The translations under genes and the position numbers were made by a program. Shown here one piece after another: positions 1 to 5,925 of a stretch of DNA of 8,216 nt. The notes under the pieces were generated by a model. That model made no database searches. It was given only the letters and a program-made list of their open reading frames with translations, and had not been told where the DNA came from. The first letter of the stretch is position 1. Each line of letters begins with the position of its first letter. The stretch is from Sherwoodlollariibacterium sp049275655 (GTDB lineage Bacteria > Omnitrophota > Gorgyraeia > Gygaellales > Profunditerraquicolaceae): positions 1 to 8,216 of the forward strand of contig JBASUY010000012.1 of the NCBI GenBank assembly GCA_049275655.1, read 5' to 3'.

Positions 1-159
1 GAAAAGTTTTATGGACATAAAAGTCAAAAACCTGTGGCGGCTTTAGAAGCAATTATTCAGTATTCAAAAATACAAGGTACAGTATTTGACCCGTTTATGG
101 GAAGTGGCAGTACAGGTGTTGCCTGTAGGTTTTGTCTCCCCATCAACTTCAGTAGTTAA
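1..159 (+). pseudogene. DNA methyltransferase (N4/N6 type), C-terminal fragment cut at a junction
   Basis: The frame is open from the window edge to TAA at 157-159. Residues 6-38 match the end of beta-class DNA methylases of the N-4/N-6 family. A H-x-SQKPVAALE segment, where such enzymes begin the SAM-binding fold, is followed by DPFMGSGSTGVAC, which is motif I (FxGxG) with the usual flanks. In this class motif I follows the catalytic DPPY/DPPW motif, which would lie upstream outside the window. After Cys at about position 126 the match stops. The expected continuation (a basic or polar linker, then a hydrophobic strand ending in Glu that binds SAM) is replaced by a short unrelated tail. That tail is the antisense of the exonuclease-like gene on the other strand. 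Such enzymes methylate adenine or cytosine in DNA, and in phages they often protect against host restriction. The family call is firm; that the gene is truncated rather than naturally ended here is inferred. Confidence 0.75.
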
Positions 160-252
160 CTTCATTGCATTATAATTTTTATGCAAAATCCATGCAGTGT
201 CTATCAATACCACCTTCTTCGGCTCTCTTCCAGAGAAGGATTCCCACCTCAT
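64..252 (-). CDS. 5'-3' exonuclease-like protein, N-terminal fragment (truncated)
   Basis: The first ~45 residues read MRWESFSGREPKK, then VVLIDTAWILHKNYNAM, then a stretch ending in VDGETKPTGN. This follows the opening of the PIN-like 5'-3' exonuclease domain of DNA polymerase I and phage exonucleases: a hydrophobic strand ending in Asp (a metal ligand), a helix with an aromatic/basic residue, then a short loop before PTG-N/A-x-YGF. Just where the YGF segment is expected, the sequence turns into the antisense of the methyltransferase fragment and stops at 64-66, so only about 112-252 is authentic. An ATG at 261-259 is in frame, but the Shine-Dalgarno abuts it directly. The ATG at 252-250 has ideal spacing and is preferred. 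The gene starts inside the 3' end of the nuclease gene. If real, it would act in phage DNA replication or RNA-primer removal. The family call is moderately sure because so little is present. Confidence 0.55.
   Translation of the reverse strand: MRWESFSGREPKKVVLIDTAWILHKNYNAMKLTTEVDGETKPTGNTCTATSHKRVKYCTLYF
111..127. repeat. 6-bp inverted repeat at the methyltransferase/exonuclease junction
   Basis: TACAGG (111-116) and CCTGTA (122-127) are perfect inverted arms around a 5-base centre. The plus strand reads as methyltransferase (STGVAC) through this site. The minus strand reads as exonuclease (KPTGN) into the same site. Both coding regions lose their family match within a few codons of it, so it is the most likely breakpoint of an inversion or a chimeric joint. 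Confidence 0.6.
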
Positions 253-1012
253 CTCCCCCATCCTCCTTTACTATAAATGATTTGTCTCCTACTTGAGACA
301 TGTTAACCATATACAATCTTAATACGATTTCCCCAAATTCATCATAACACACTAATGCGTAATTGTCACTCTTACTGTCCCTTCTCAAAGGAAAGTACCA
401 TCTCCCACCCTTTTTTGTCAACGTCATTTTAGCGGATTTCACATTCACTCTACCATATTCTGTATCGTCAAAATCATATTCTGACTGAGCTACTGTCTCA
501 TTAAGGTCTCTCTTTATTTTATCTCCTCTAAAATCTTTATAAATAAGTTCCGCCCTTCTACCCCTAGAAGTATTTAAATTGCTTTTTGTTTCAAGACGCA
601 ATAATTTAAACTGCCTCTTAATATCAAATTTCTTCCATCCAGTTATCGCCTCTAAAAGAGTTATAAATGGCACTCTTTGTATCAAATCTTCTACTTCTTT
701 TTTCGAAAGAAGTTCTAATGGCTCTATCACTATTTCTTCCGTTTTTGATCTAGTTTTAATTTCTCCTTTCAAAAAGGCCTCCGATACCCCTAGTCTCTTA
801 GCAGCTTTTGGATAGCCTTCTTCTAAAACCAGAGTAACTAACTTCCCCAAACTTTGACCTCTAATATAAGAAACGGGAGCTAGCGTGACATTTCTTATAT
901 AATTCATTGTTTCTTTCACAGATCCTTCAAAATAAAGAGCTAACCTCTCTACCTTTTTGACCGCAAGTCGCATCATCTGGAGTTCACTATCTTTAAAATC
1001 TTCTACTTTCAT
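179..1012 (-). CDS. Probable PD-(D/E)XK endonuclease with a helix-turn-helix-like segment
   Basis: The protein has 277 residues. I do not recognise it by name, but its C-terminal half looks like a PD-(D/E)XK nuclease fold. GRRAE (151-155) fits the first core helix with its acidic residue. YDFDD (179-183) supplies the metal-binding Asp, GRVNVKSAK (187-195) fits the V/E-x-K strand with Lys192, and RWYFPL (204-209) and SDNYALVCYDE (215-225) fit the following core strands. Residues 67-82 (YPKAAKRLGVSEAFLK) look like a helix-turn-helix, and 120-145 may be a second DNA-binding module. The combination resembles free-standing phage endonucleases, possibly homing or restriction-like. The start is ATG at 1012, with GGAGGG seven bases upstream. 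The last ~28 residues overlap the exonuclease start and look less protein-like. The family match fades near KSFIV (244-248), so the true end could be shorter if a frameshift is present. It is AT-richer than the structural genes and lies beyond a terminator, so it is a separate unit. Target and function are unknown. Confidence 0.6.
   Translation of the reverse strand: MKVEDFKDSELQMMRLAVKKVERLALYFEGSVKETMNYIRNVTLAPVSYIRGQSLGKLVTLVLEEGYPKAAKRLGVSEAFLKGEIKTRSKTEEIVIEPLELLSKKEVEDLIQRVPFITLLEAITGWKKFDIKRQFKLLRLETKSNLNTSRGRRAELIYKDFRGDKIKRDLNETVAQSEYDFDDTEYGRVNVKSAKMTLTKKGGRWYFPLRRDSKSDNYALVCYDEFGEIVLRLYMVNMSQVGDKSFIVKEDGGDEVGILLWKRAEEGGIDRHCMDFA
262..269 (-). promoter_or_regulatory. Shine-Dalgarno deciding the exonuclease start
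   Basis: On the minus strand AAAGGAGG occupies 269-262. It touches the ATG at 261, leaving no spacer, but lies nine bases from the in-frame ATG at 252. The downstream ATG is therefore the better start, and the protein begins MRWESF. Confidence 0.6.
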
Positions 1013-1074
1013 TATAATTCCCTCCTGTATATAAATACGACTCTATACTCAATTATTTATCTTACAAATAAAGA

Positions 1075-1114
1075 TAGCACCGAGAGGGAAAGGAGGGAAA
1101 ACCTCACGGTGCTA
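1075..1114 (-). terminator. Hairpin terminator after the structural operon
   Basis: TAGCACCG (1075-1082) and CGGTGCTA (1107-1114) pair perfectly. After an A/A mismatch, GAGG (1084-1087) pairs with CCTC (1102-1105), giving 12 pairs around a 14-base loop. Read on the minus strand, the stem is followed by a moderately T-rich tail (TCTTTATTT). It lies 30 bases beyond the stop codon at 1144, as expected for a factor-independent terminator of the leftward operon. On the plus strand no T-run follows. The gene-free stretch 1013-1143 holds nothing else I can support apart from the ribosome binding site of the nuclease gene. Confidence 0.7.
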
Positions 1115-1143
1115 CCAACCTCTGGCAACCACAAACCAGAAGC

Positions 1144-2052
1144 TCATACCTCTCTAACTGGAAGTTCTCCATCCATTTCAAACCTTTCTCCGTTGCTAGT
1201 CACAATCCTGCAAGTAATTTTGTAAGTAACTCCTGATGTACCGCCTCGCACTTTTACATAAACCTTTGTGTCTGTATTTGACTGCTGGGCTTGGTCTGTT
1301 ATTGTAGCAGTGACATCATTATCATCTTCATCATGAGCAATAACTGTTGAACTTGTTATGACTGTATTTGGAGTTATAACTCTGGTAAAATTAAATGATA
1401 CAAAATATTCTTCGTACGGTTGTTTCTCACTAAATTGATACATAATCTTCTCCTTGTAATTATATACGGGCAAACCTATCACATCTCTGGTTTTTCTTTT
1501 ACCTACCACTTCTTTGCTTTTAGCGAGCAATAAAAGCTCTTTTATCTTTCGAACAATTATCTGATCACGAATAACTACTGTGATATAATAATCCTGCAGA
1601 CGAACAAGAATTATATCACCGTAACCAACTCCGGCGGAATTAACAGCAAATGACCTTACAGAAAATTCCCTACCTACTGCAAGACCAAATACAAGTTTTG
1701 AAAATTCACCTAAAGTAAAAGAGCCATCATCATAAATCACACTGTCGTCTATTGAAGGAATTTCTAATTGCCCTTCAACAAAACAGAATCCTCTTTGTGT
1801 AGCGAATTCACCGCCGAGACTTACTATCTCTGCATTAGCTATAAATGATGAGTTTAATATTTCATCAGGTGACAAAGTAAAAAGCATCGGTATGACAATT
1901 GAACCTATTCGCCTTCCTGTTTTTGTTATAGACTCAGACTCTTCAATTCGCCTTCCTGTTTTTGTTATAGGGACAGGCTCAATACGAACACCTGTCCCTG
2001 TTGCATTCACAACAATATCTGATTTTAATCTTCCTGTACCAAATCTATTCAC
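1144..2052 (-). CDS. Phage structural protein with FnIII-like and Ig-like domains
   Basis: The protein has 302 residues from a GTG start at 2052. That GTG overlaps the TGA of the fibre gene by four bases (GTGA), so translation is probably coupled; GAGG lies eight bases upstream. Residues 16-55 hold short repeats (TGTGVRI, then ITKTGRRI twice). Residues 70-146 carry the pattern TQRGFCF... DGSFTLGEF... GL..GREFSVRSFAVNSAGVGYG, characteristic of an FnIII-like extracellular or phage tail domain (RGF... VRAYATNS.G..YG). Residues 150-203 form a Lys/Arg-rich linker of unknown nature. Residues 204-299 form a beta-rich Ig-like domain (FNFTRVITPNTVI, later VYVKVRGGTSGVTYKITCRI) of a type often found as a small separate protein next to phage fibres. 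A good ribosome binding site before Met204 suggests a second start. It is the last gene before the terminator. A virion or tail-associated role is inferred from domains and position. Confidence 0.65.
   Translation of the reverse strand: MNRFGTGRLKSDIVVNATGTGVRIEPVPITKTGRRIEESESITKTGRRIGSIVIPMLFTLSPDEILNSSFIANAEIVSLGGEFATQRGFCFVEGQLEIPSIDDSVIYDDGSFTLGEFSKLVFGLAVGREFSVRSFAVNSAGVGYGDIILVRLQDYYITVVIRDQIIVRKIKELLLLAKSKEVVGKRKTRDVIGLPVYNYKEKIMYQFSEKQPYEEYFVSFNFTRVITPNTVITSSTVIAHDEDDNDVTATITDQAQQSNTDTKVYVKVRGGTSGVTYKITCRIVTSNGERFEMDGELPVREV
1450..1455 (-). promoter_or_regulatory. Internal ribosome binding site before Met204 of the 302-residue protein
   Basis: AAGGAG on the minus strand (1455-1450) stands six bases before an in-frame ATG at 1443. 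This would give a separate 99-residue Ig-like protein starting MYQFSEKQPYEEYF. That is a natural domain boundary, so the site may be functional rather than chance. Confidence 0.45.
1907..1970 (-). repeat. 25-bp exact direct repeat with 39-bp period
   Basis: Positions 1907-1931 and 1946-1970 are identical over 25 bases. The period of 39 bases is 13 codons and encodes ITKTGRRIEESES followed by ITKTGRRIGS. The preceding residues (TGTGVRIEPVP) look like a more decayed third unit. The period keeps the reading frame. Confidence 0.85.
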
Positions 2053-5000
2053 GGGACAACCTCAGTATCGGGGTCATCAAATTCAAAGTTAACATGGCTT
2101 CTCCACAAATAGTATGTTCCAGAATTCAAATTAAATCTTACAATACCTCTTGAATCTGTTACCGCTGTTGCCATAACTATCGAACCTGCAATATCAGAAC
2201 TAGCCAATACCAAAGCCCCTACGATTGGTTCCTGGGTAGTCTCTTCAACCAATCTATATAGCCAGACGTTTGAACCAGTCCCGGGATTCAATAGGTTAGT
2301 ACCCATCACATATCCTGCCGTGCCTATTGGATAAGCTCCAGGTAGGATAGTTGACCATGGGTCGCCTGCTGAACCTGCCGCACTAATTCCGGCTCCAACA
2401 GAACCCCCAATTTGATGACTAAGTAAAGCTTCATCAAGCACACCATCAATAATTTCTTGAACAGTAAGTTCTGTTACCGGTGTTTGTTCAAGAGCTTTTG
2501 TAGTGAACCTATTACCTGAAGAATCTTCAATCATTGAATCAAGGATGTCTGTAATCTCTTTTATATCGGCAATCGCTTGATTATCAGGTTCAACATAAGC
2601 GTCTCCTGCCAGCCTTGTGCTTATAGCAACATCAAGTTTAGAACTATTAGCATCAATCTCTTGTCTTATTGCAGTAACAGTAGGCGGAGTTGTATAAGAA
2701 CTAGACGCCAATCTACTTGATACCGTGGTGTCAAGGTTAGCAAGCTTTGTAGAATTCGAATCCATCTCTTGTCTAATAGAAGTCGCAGTAGGTGGAGTGG
2801 TATAAGCATCCGCTGCCAATCTACTTGATACCGTGGCGTCAAGGTTAGCAAGCTTTAAACTACTAGCATCCATCTCTTGTCTAATTGCTGTTACTGAAGG
2901 CGGAGCGACATAACTTGTCTCAGCCATTCTTGACGAAATAGTTGCATCAAGATTTGCAAGTCTTGTAGAATTAGAATCCATCTCTTGTCGTACTTCTACT
3001 GCAGTAGGCGGAGCTGTAGCAAGACTGAACCCTGTCTTATCAGAGACCGTCACAGAAGGAGTAGCGGCATTCAAGCTTGCTTTTTCAAGAGCACCAAAAT
3101 CGATGTTGTCTTTTGCCTTAACATGGACGTTCACATTTCCAGAACTAAAGCTTAAAGATTCACCAACCCTGCTGAGCAACGTTATTACTCCACTTGAATC
3201 ACTTGCTGCTGTGAGCGTTCTGGTTTCATTACTCCAGATTTGGGCTGTAGTAGGTGGAGCAGTATAACCTGCACTTGAAAGTCTGCTTGTAATAGCAGCA
3301 TCAATATTATCGCCGATTATCTTGCCAGCTGTTCCTGAGCCATAGCTCCCCGGAAGTTCCGTCGCCCACGGGTCTCCTGCACTACTGGCTGCCGCAATGC
3401 CTGCTGCAACAGAGCCAACTTCTTCATGGTCAGAAAGTTTCTCGTCAAGGACTCCATCGATAATATCTTGCAAGTTAAAGCCAACACCTCCTCCGCTGCC
3501 TGTTGGAGCATTAACGAGAGAGGCTTCTGTGAATACATAATCTTCATCTTCGCCTTCTTCAAGCATCGTGTCGATTTTATCTGTTACTTCCTTGACAGCC
3601 GCAAGCATATAACTACCGCCTTCAATCTCTTGTCTAATCTGAGTAACAGTAGGAGGTGCAGTAGATAATGAATATCCTGTTTTATCATTATTTGTAGAAA
3701 CTGTTACACCATTTGTAACAGAGCCTACAGAGCCACTTAAATTACCTGTGATATTTCCTGTCAAATTAAATGTCTGTGAATTTGATAATGAATAACCTGT
3801 TTTATCATTATTTGTTCCTACAGTTACAGAACCTGTTAGTGTTCTGGTTTCATTACTCCAGATTTGGGAAGCAGTAGGTGGGGCTGAATAGCTTGCTCCT
3901 GCCAATCTACTACTTATAGAAGCATCAACGTAATCTCCAATTATTTTACCTGCTGTTCCAGAACCATAACTTCCAGGCAATTCAGTTGCCCACGGGTCTC
4001 CAGCATTGCTTGCCGCTGCAATACCTGCTGCAACAGAACCAGATTCTTCGTGGTCAGACAATGCTGCATCAAGAACACCATCAACAATATCATCTACACC
4101 AAATTCTATCGTAGTCACAGGAGCATTAGCAAGCGCACCTTCAGTAAATCGATATGTTCCATCTCCATCGTCCTCAAGCGTATCATCAAGTTTATCAGTC
4201 ACTTCTTTAATAGCAGCAATATTGCTGTTTGCTGGTTCAATATAACTTCCTGCAGCTAACCGTGTTGAAACAGCAGCATCTAAGTTAGCAAGTTTAGTTG
4301 AGTTGCTATCCATCTCCGTTCTGATTTGTACAGCAGTCGGCGGAGCTGTCGTAAGTGAGTAACCTGTCTTGTCATTATTTGTTGAGACTGTTACTCCACC
4401 TGTTACAGAACCAACTGCGCCAGTAACCGAACCAACAGAGCCACTGAGATTACCTGTTATGTTACCAGTTAAATTAAATGATTGAGTCCCTGTAAGTGTC
4501 CTCGTAACATTCGTCCACACATCTGCCGCCGATGTCACAGGAGCCTCAGCGAGCGATTCTTCAGTAAAGCGGTAAGTACCATCGCCATCATCTTCCAATG
4601 TGTCATCGAGCTTATCAGTTACACCTTTTATTGTGGCAAGAACTGTGCTGTTGCTATCAATCTCCTGACGAATGGCTACTGCTGTCGGAGCAGAACCACC
4701 AGTAGGTGCTTCCGCAAGAGCCGCTTCAGTGAAGCGGTAAGTGCCCTCATCATCTTCAAGAGTATCATCAAGTTTATCTGTGACACCCTTGATGGCTGCA
4801 AGCGCTGTGCTGTTGCTATCAATCTCCTGTCTGATTGCAACAGCGGTTGGTGGGGCAGTCGCTAAAGAGTAACCGGTTTTGTCATTGTTCGTAGAAACAG
4901 TCACACCATTAGTTACTGAGCCAACAGCACCTGTTACAGAACCTACTGAACCACTTAGATTCCCCGTAATATTGCCCGTCAGGTTAAATGTTTGTGCGTT

Positions 5001-5921
5001 CGTCAACTGTCGCGTAGCCGCGCCCCATACAGCCGTTGCAATCTCGCTTGCCGCATCTGCCGCCAATTCAGAAGCACCGATTGCATCTGCCGCAATCTTC
5101 GCCGCAGTAATGGCGTTGTCTGCAATCTTGCCCACGCTGATTGCTCCGTCCGCAAACTTTGCATTTGCAAGAGCATTGTTAGCAATCTTATCCGCCGTGA
5201 TTGCACCGTTGTTTATCTTTGCATCGGTAATGGCATTTGAGGCAATCTTGTCGGCTGTGATTGCATTGTTTGCAATTTTCGCCGCCGTTATCGCATCACT
5301 CGCAATCTTCCCGGCGGTGATTGCATTATCTGCAATCTTTGCATTTGCTATGGCGTTATTTGCAATCTTGTCTGCGGTTATCGCACCATTGTTTATCTTT
5401 GCGTCCGTGATTGCGTTGCTTGCTATTGACCCGGCTGTTATCGCACCGCTACCCCACGCAGTCCCTGCCGCCTGAACCACGTTCACGCCGAGTTGCGCGG
5501 AACTCGTATTAACCGCACTTCCTCCGATATGAGTTAGATTGACACCTGGTGCTGTCGAGCCATATTTAAAGTCATAATATGCTGCGGACAAAACATTTAT
5601 GTCTATCCAATGAGGCAAGCAAACATCTTCTGCATAAAATGTAATACGTGCTGCGCCCAAGAAATTTAGTTGTGCTGCTGTCAGCTCAAGGTCATACATG
5701 CCAGCATCATCACTGGCTACATGAACCATGTCATTGTTGCCGCCGCTTGCTGTTGGTGTGAAAGCTGTTCGTGAGACACCACTACCATCTTGATTTATCC
5801 TGATTATCTGCACTGATAAATCTGTCACATCAATAGATGTTTCAGCAGTGAAGCCATCATCAGGACTAACAAGCGGGCCGACAGCAATTCTAACCGCTGT
5901 GTTTGTCTTTAATTCATACAT
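2049..5921 (-). CDS. Giant repeat-rich tail-fibre-like protein
   Basis: The protein has 1290 residues from ATG at 5921, four bases after the beta-helix gene, whose end (AGAGGT) supplies the ribosome binding site. Residues 1-115 form a beta-sandwich-like head (TNTAVRIAVGPLVS, GMYDLELTAAQLNFLG, HWIDINVLSA) that recurs at the start of phage fibre or baseplate proteins from environmental phages. Residues 160-289 are thirteen decapeptides of the AITADKIANN type. From about 298 to 1210 it is a mosaic of recurring modules: VW/IW..xTRTLT (298, 468, 687, 895), NLTGNITGNLSGSVGSVT (313, 483, 719), VSTNNDKTGYSL, PPTA..IRQEMDSNST (eight copies), VTDKLDDTLEDDGDGTYRF (five copies) and a GDPW/LPGSYGSGTAGKIIGD module (three copies). 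Residues 1218-1283 resemble a carboxypeptidase-regulatory-like/transthyretin-type beta domain (EPIVGALVLAS... TDSRGIVRFNL.SGTYYLWRS). The N-terminal domain probably docks on the tail, the repeats form a shaft, and the C-terminus is exposed. A fibre role is inferred from composition and family resemblance; no receptor can be named. Confidence 0.75.
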   Translation of the reverse strand: MYELKTNTAVRIAVGPLVSPDDGFTAETSIDVTDLSVQIIRINQDGSGVSRTAFTPTASGGNNDMVHVASDDAGMYDLELTAAQLNFLGAARITFYAEDVCLPHWIDINVLSAAYYDFKYGSTAPGVNLTHIGGSAVNTSSAQLGVNVVQAAGTAWGSGAITAGSIASNAITDAKINNGAITADKIANNAIANAKIADNAITAGKIASDAITAAKIANNAITADKIASNAITDAKINNGAITADKIANNALANAKFADGAISVGKIADNAITAAKIAADAIGASELAADAASEIATAVWGAATRQLTNAQTFNLTGNITGNLSGSVGSVTGAVGSVTNGVTVSTNNDKTGYSLATAPPTAVAIRQEIDSNSTALAAIKGVTDKLDDTLEDDEGTYRFTEAALAEAPTGGSAPTAVAIRQEIDSNSTVLATIKGVTDKLDDTLEDDGDGTYRFTEESLAEAPVTSAADVWTNVTRTLTGTQSFNLTGNITGNLSGSVGSVTGAVGSVTGGVTVSTNNDKTGYSLTTAPPTAVQIRTEMDSNSTKLANLDAAVSTRLAAGSYIEPANSNIAAIKEVTDKLDDTLEDDGDGTYRFTEGALANAPVTTIEFGVDDIVDGVLDAALSDHEESGSVAAGIAAASNAGDPWATELPGSYGSGTAGKIIGDYVDASISSRLAGASYSAPPTASQIWSNETRTLTGSVTVGTNNDKTGYSLSNSQTFNLTGNITGNLSGSVGSVTNGVTVSTNNDKTGYSLSTAPPTVTQIRQEIEGGSYMLAAVKEVTDKIDTMLEEGEDEDYVFTEASLVNAPTGSGGGVGFNLQDIIDGVLDEKLSDHEEVGSVAAGIAAASSAGDPWATELPGSYGSGTAGKIIGDNIDAAITSRLSSAGYTAPPTTAQIWSNETRTLTAASDSSGVITLLSRVGESLSFSSGNVNVHVKAKDNIDFGALEKASLNAATPSVTVSDKTGFSLATAPPTAVEVRQEMDSNSTRLANLDATISSRMAETSYVAPPSVTAIRQEMDASSLKLANLDATVSSRLAADAYTTPPTATSIRQEMDSNSTKLANLDTTVSSRLASSSYTTPPTVTAIRQEIDANSSKLDVAISTRLAGDAYVEPDNQAIADIKEITDILDSMIEDSSGNRFTTKALEQTPVTELTVQEIIDGVLDEALLSHQIGGSVGAGISAAGSAGDPWSTILPGAYPIGTAGYVMGTNLLNPGTGSNVWLYRLVEETTQEPIVGALVLASSDIAGSIVMATAVTDSRGIVRFNLNSGTYYLWRSHVNFEFDDPDTEVVP
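2301..4091 (-). repeat. Three dispersed copies of a ~53-residue module (GDPW / GTAGKIIGD)
   Basis: Copies lie at 3933-4091, 3309-3467 and 2301-2453. Each encodes DGVLD.ALSDHEE.GSVAAGI followed by GDPWATELPGSYGSGTAG. The first two are very similar and the third is diverged (LLSHQIGGSVGAGIS, GDPWSTILPGAYPIG). Each copy follows a VTDKLDD...YRFTE..L..AP module, so a two-module block was duplicated as a unit. Confidence 0.8.
2589..3011 (-). repeat. Four tandem ~108-bp units (36-residue repeats)
   Basis: Residues 971-1006, 1007-1042, 1043-1078 and 1079-1111 of the fibre protein share the pattern PPT..IRQEMDSNST.KLANLDATVSSRLA...Y. The last unit lacks three residues. The two middle units are nearly identical in DNA over 42 bases (2707-2748 against 2815-2856, one difference), showing recent duplication or gene conversion. 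Confidence 0.85.
3714..4985 (-). repeat. Three dispersed copies of an 18-residue Gly/Ser-rich module
   Basis: The peptide NLTGNITGNLSGSVGSVT is encoded identically at 4932-4985, 4422-4475 and 3714-3767. Each is followed by a GVTVSTNNDKTGYSL segment. The peptides are the same while the codons are largely different, so these are old, selected repeats rather than fresh duplications. Confidence 0.85.
5055..5444 (-). repeat. Thirteen tandem 30-bp units encoding decapeptides
   Basis: Residues 160-289 of the fibre protein are thirteen uninterrupted decapeptides (consensus AITADKIANN) with Ile at positions 2 and 7. Units 1-6 (5265-5444) and 7-12 (5085-5264) align one to one, so there is a 180-bp higher-order period. 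Unit 13 (5055-5084) is divergent. Repeats of this kind are common in phage fibres and fit a regular trimeric shaft, which is an inference. Confidence 0.9.
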
Positions 5922-5925
5922 TCCC

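Noticed and set aside
1021..1075. Possible minus-strand promoter before the nuclease gene (TTGAGT and TATACA).
   Set aside because: The spacer is only 15 bases and both boxes match just four of six positions in AT-rich DNA, so it is not distinguishable from chance.
2666..3562. Two short minus-strand open frames within the fibre gene (2666-2851 and 3317-3562).
   Set aside because: They are alternate-frame readings of the repeat units, with no protein-like pattern or ribosome binding site.
4482..4865. A 127-codon plus-strand open frame with many Cys residues.
   Set aside because: It is antisense to repeat modules of the fibre gene, and its internal similarity follows from those modules.
5055..5444. 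30-bp regular repeat array that could suggest a CRISPR.
   Set aside because: There is no alternation of constant repeats and unique spacers. Every unit encodes the same decapeptide pattern in one frame.
4879..5475. A 198-codon open frame on the plus strand rich in Ala, Ile, Val and Phe, resembling a membrane protein.
   Set aside because: It is the exact antisense of the decapeptide array. Its apparent hydrophobic repeats are the mirror of the AITADKIANN units and it has no ribosome binding site of note.
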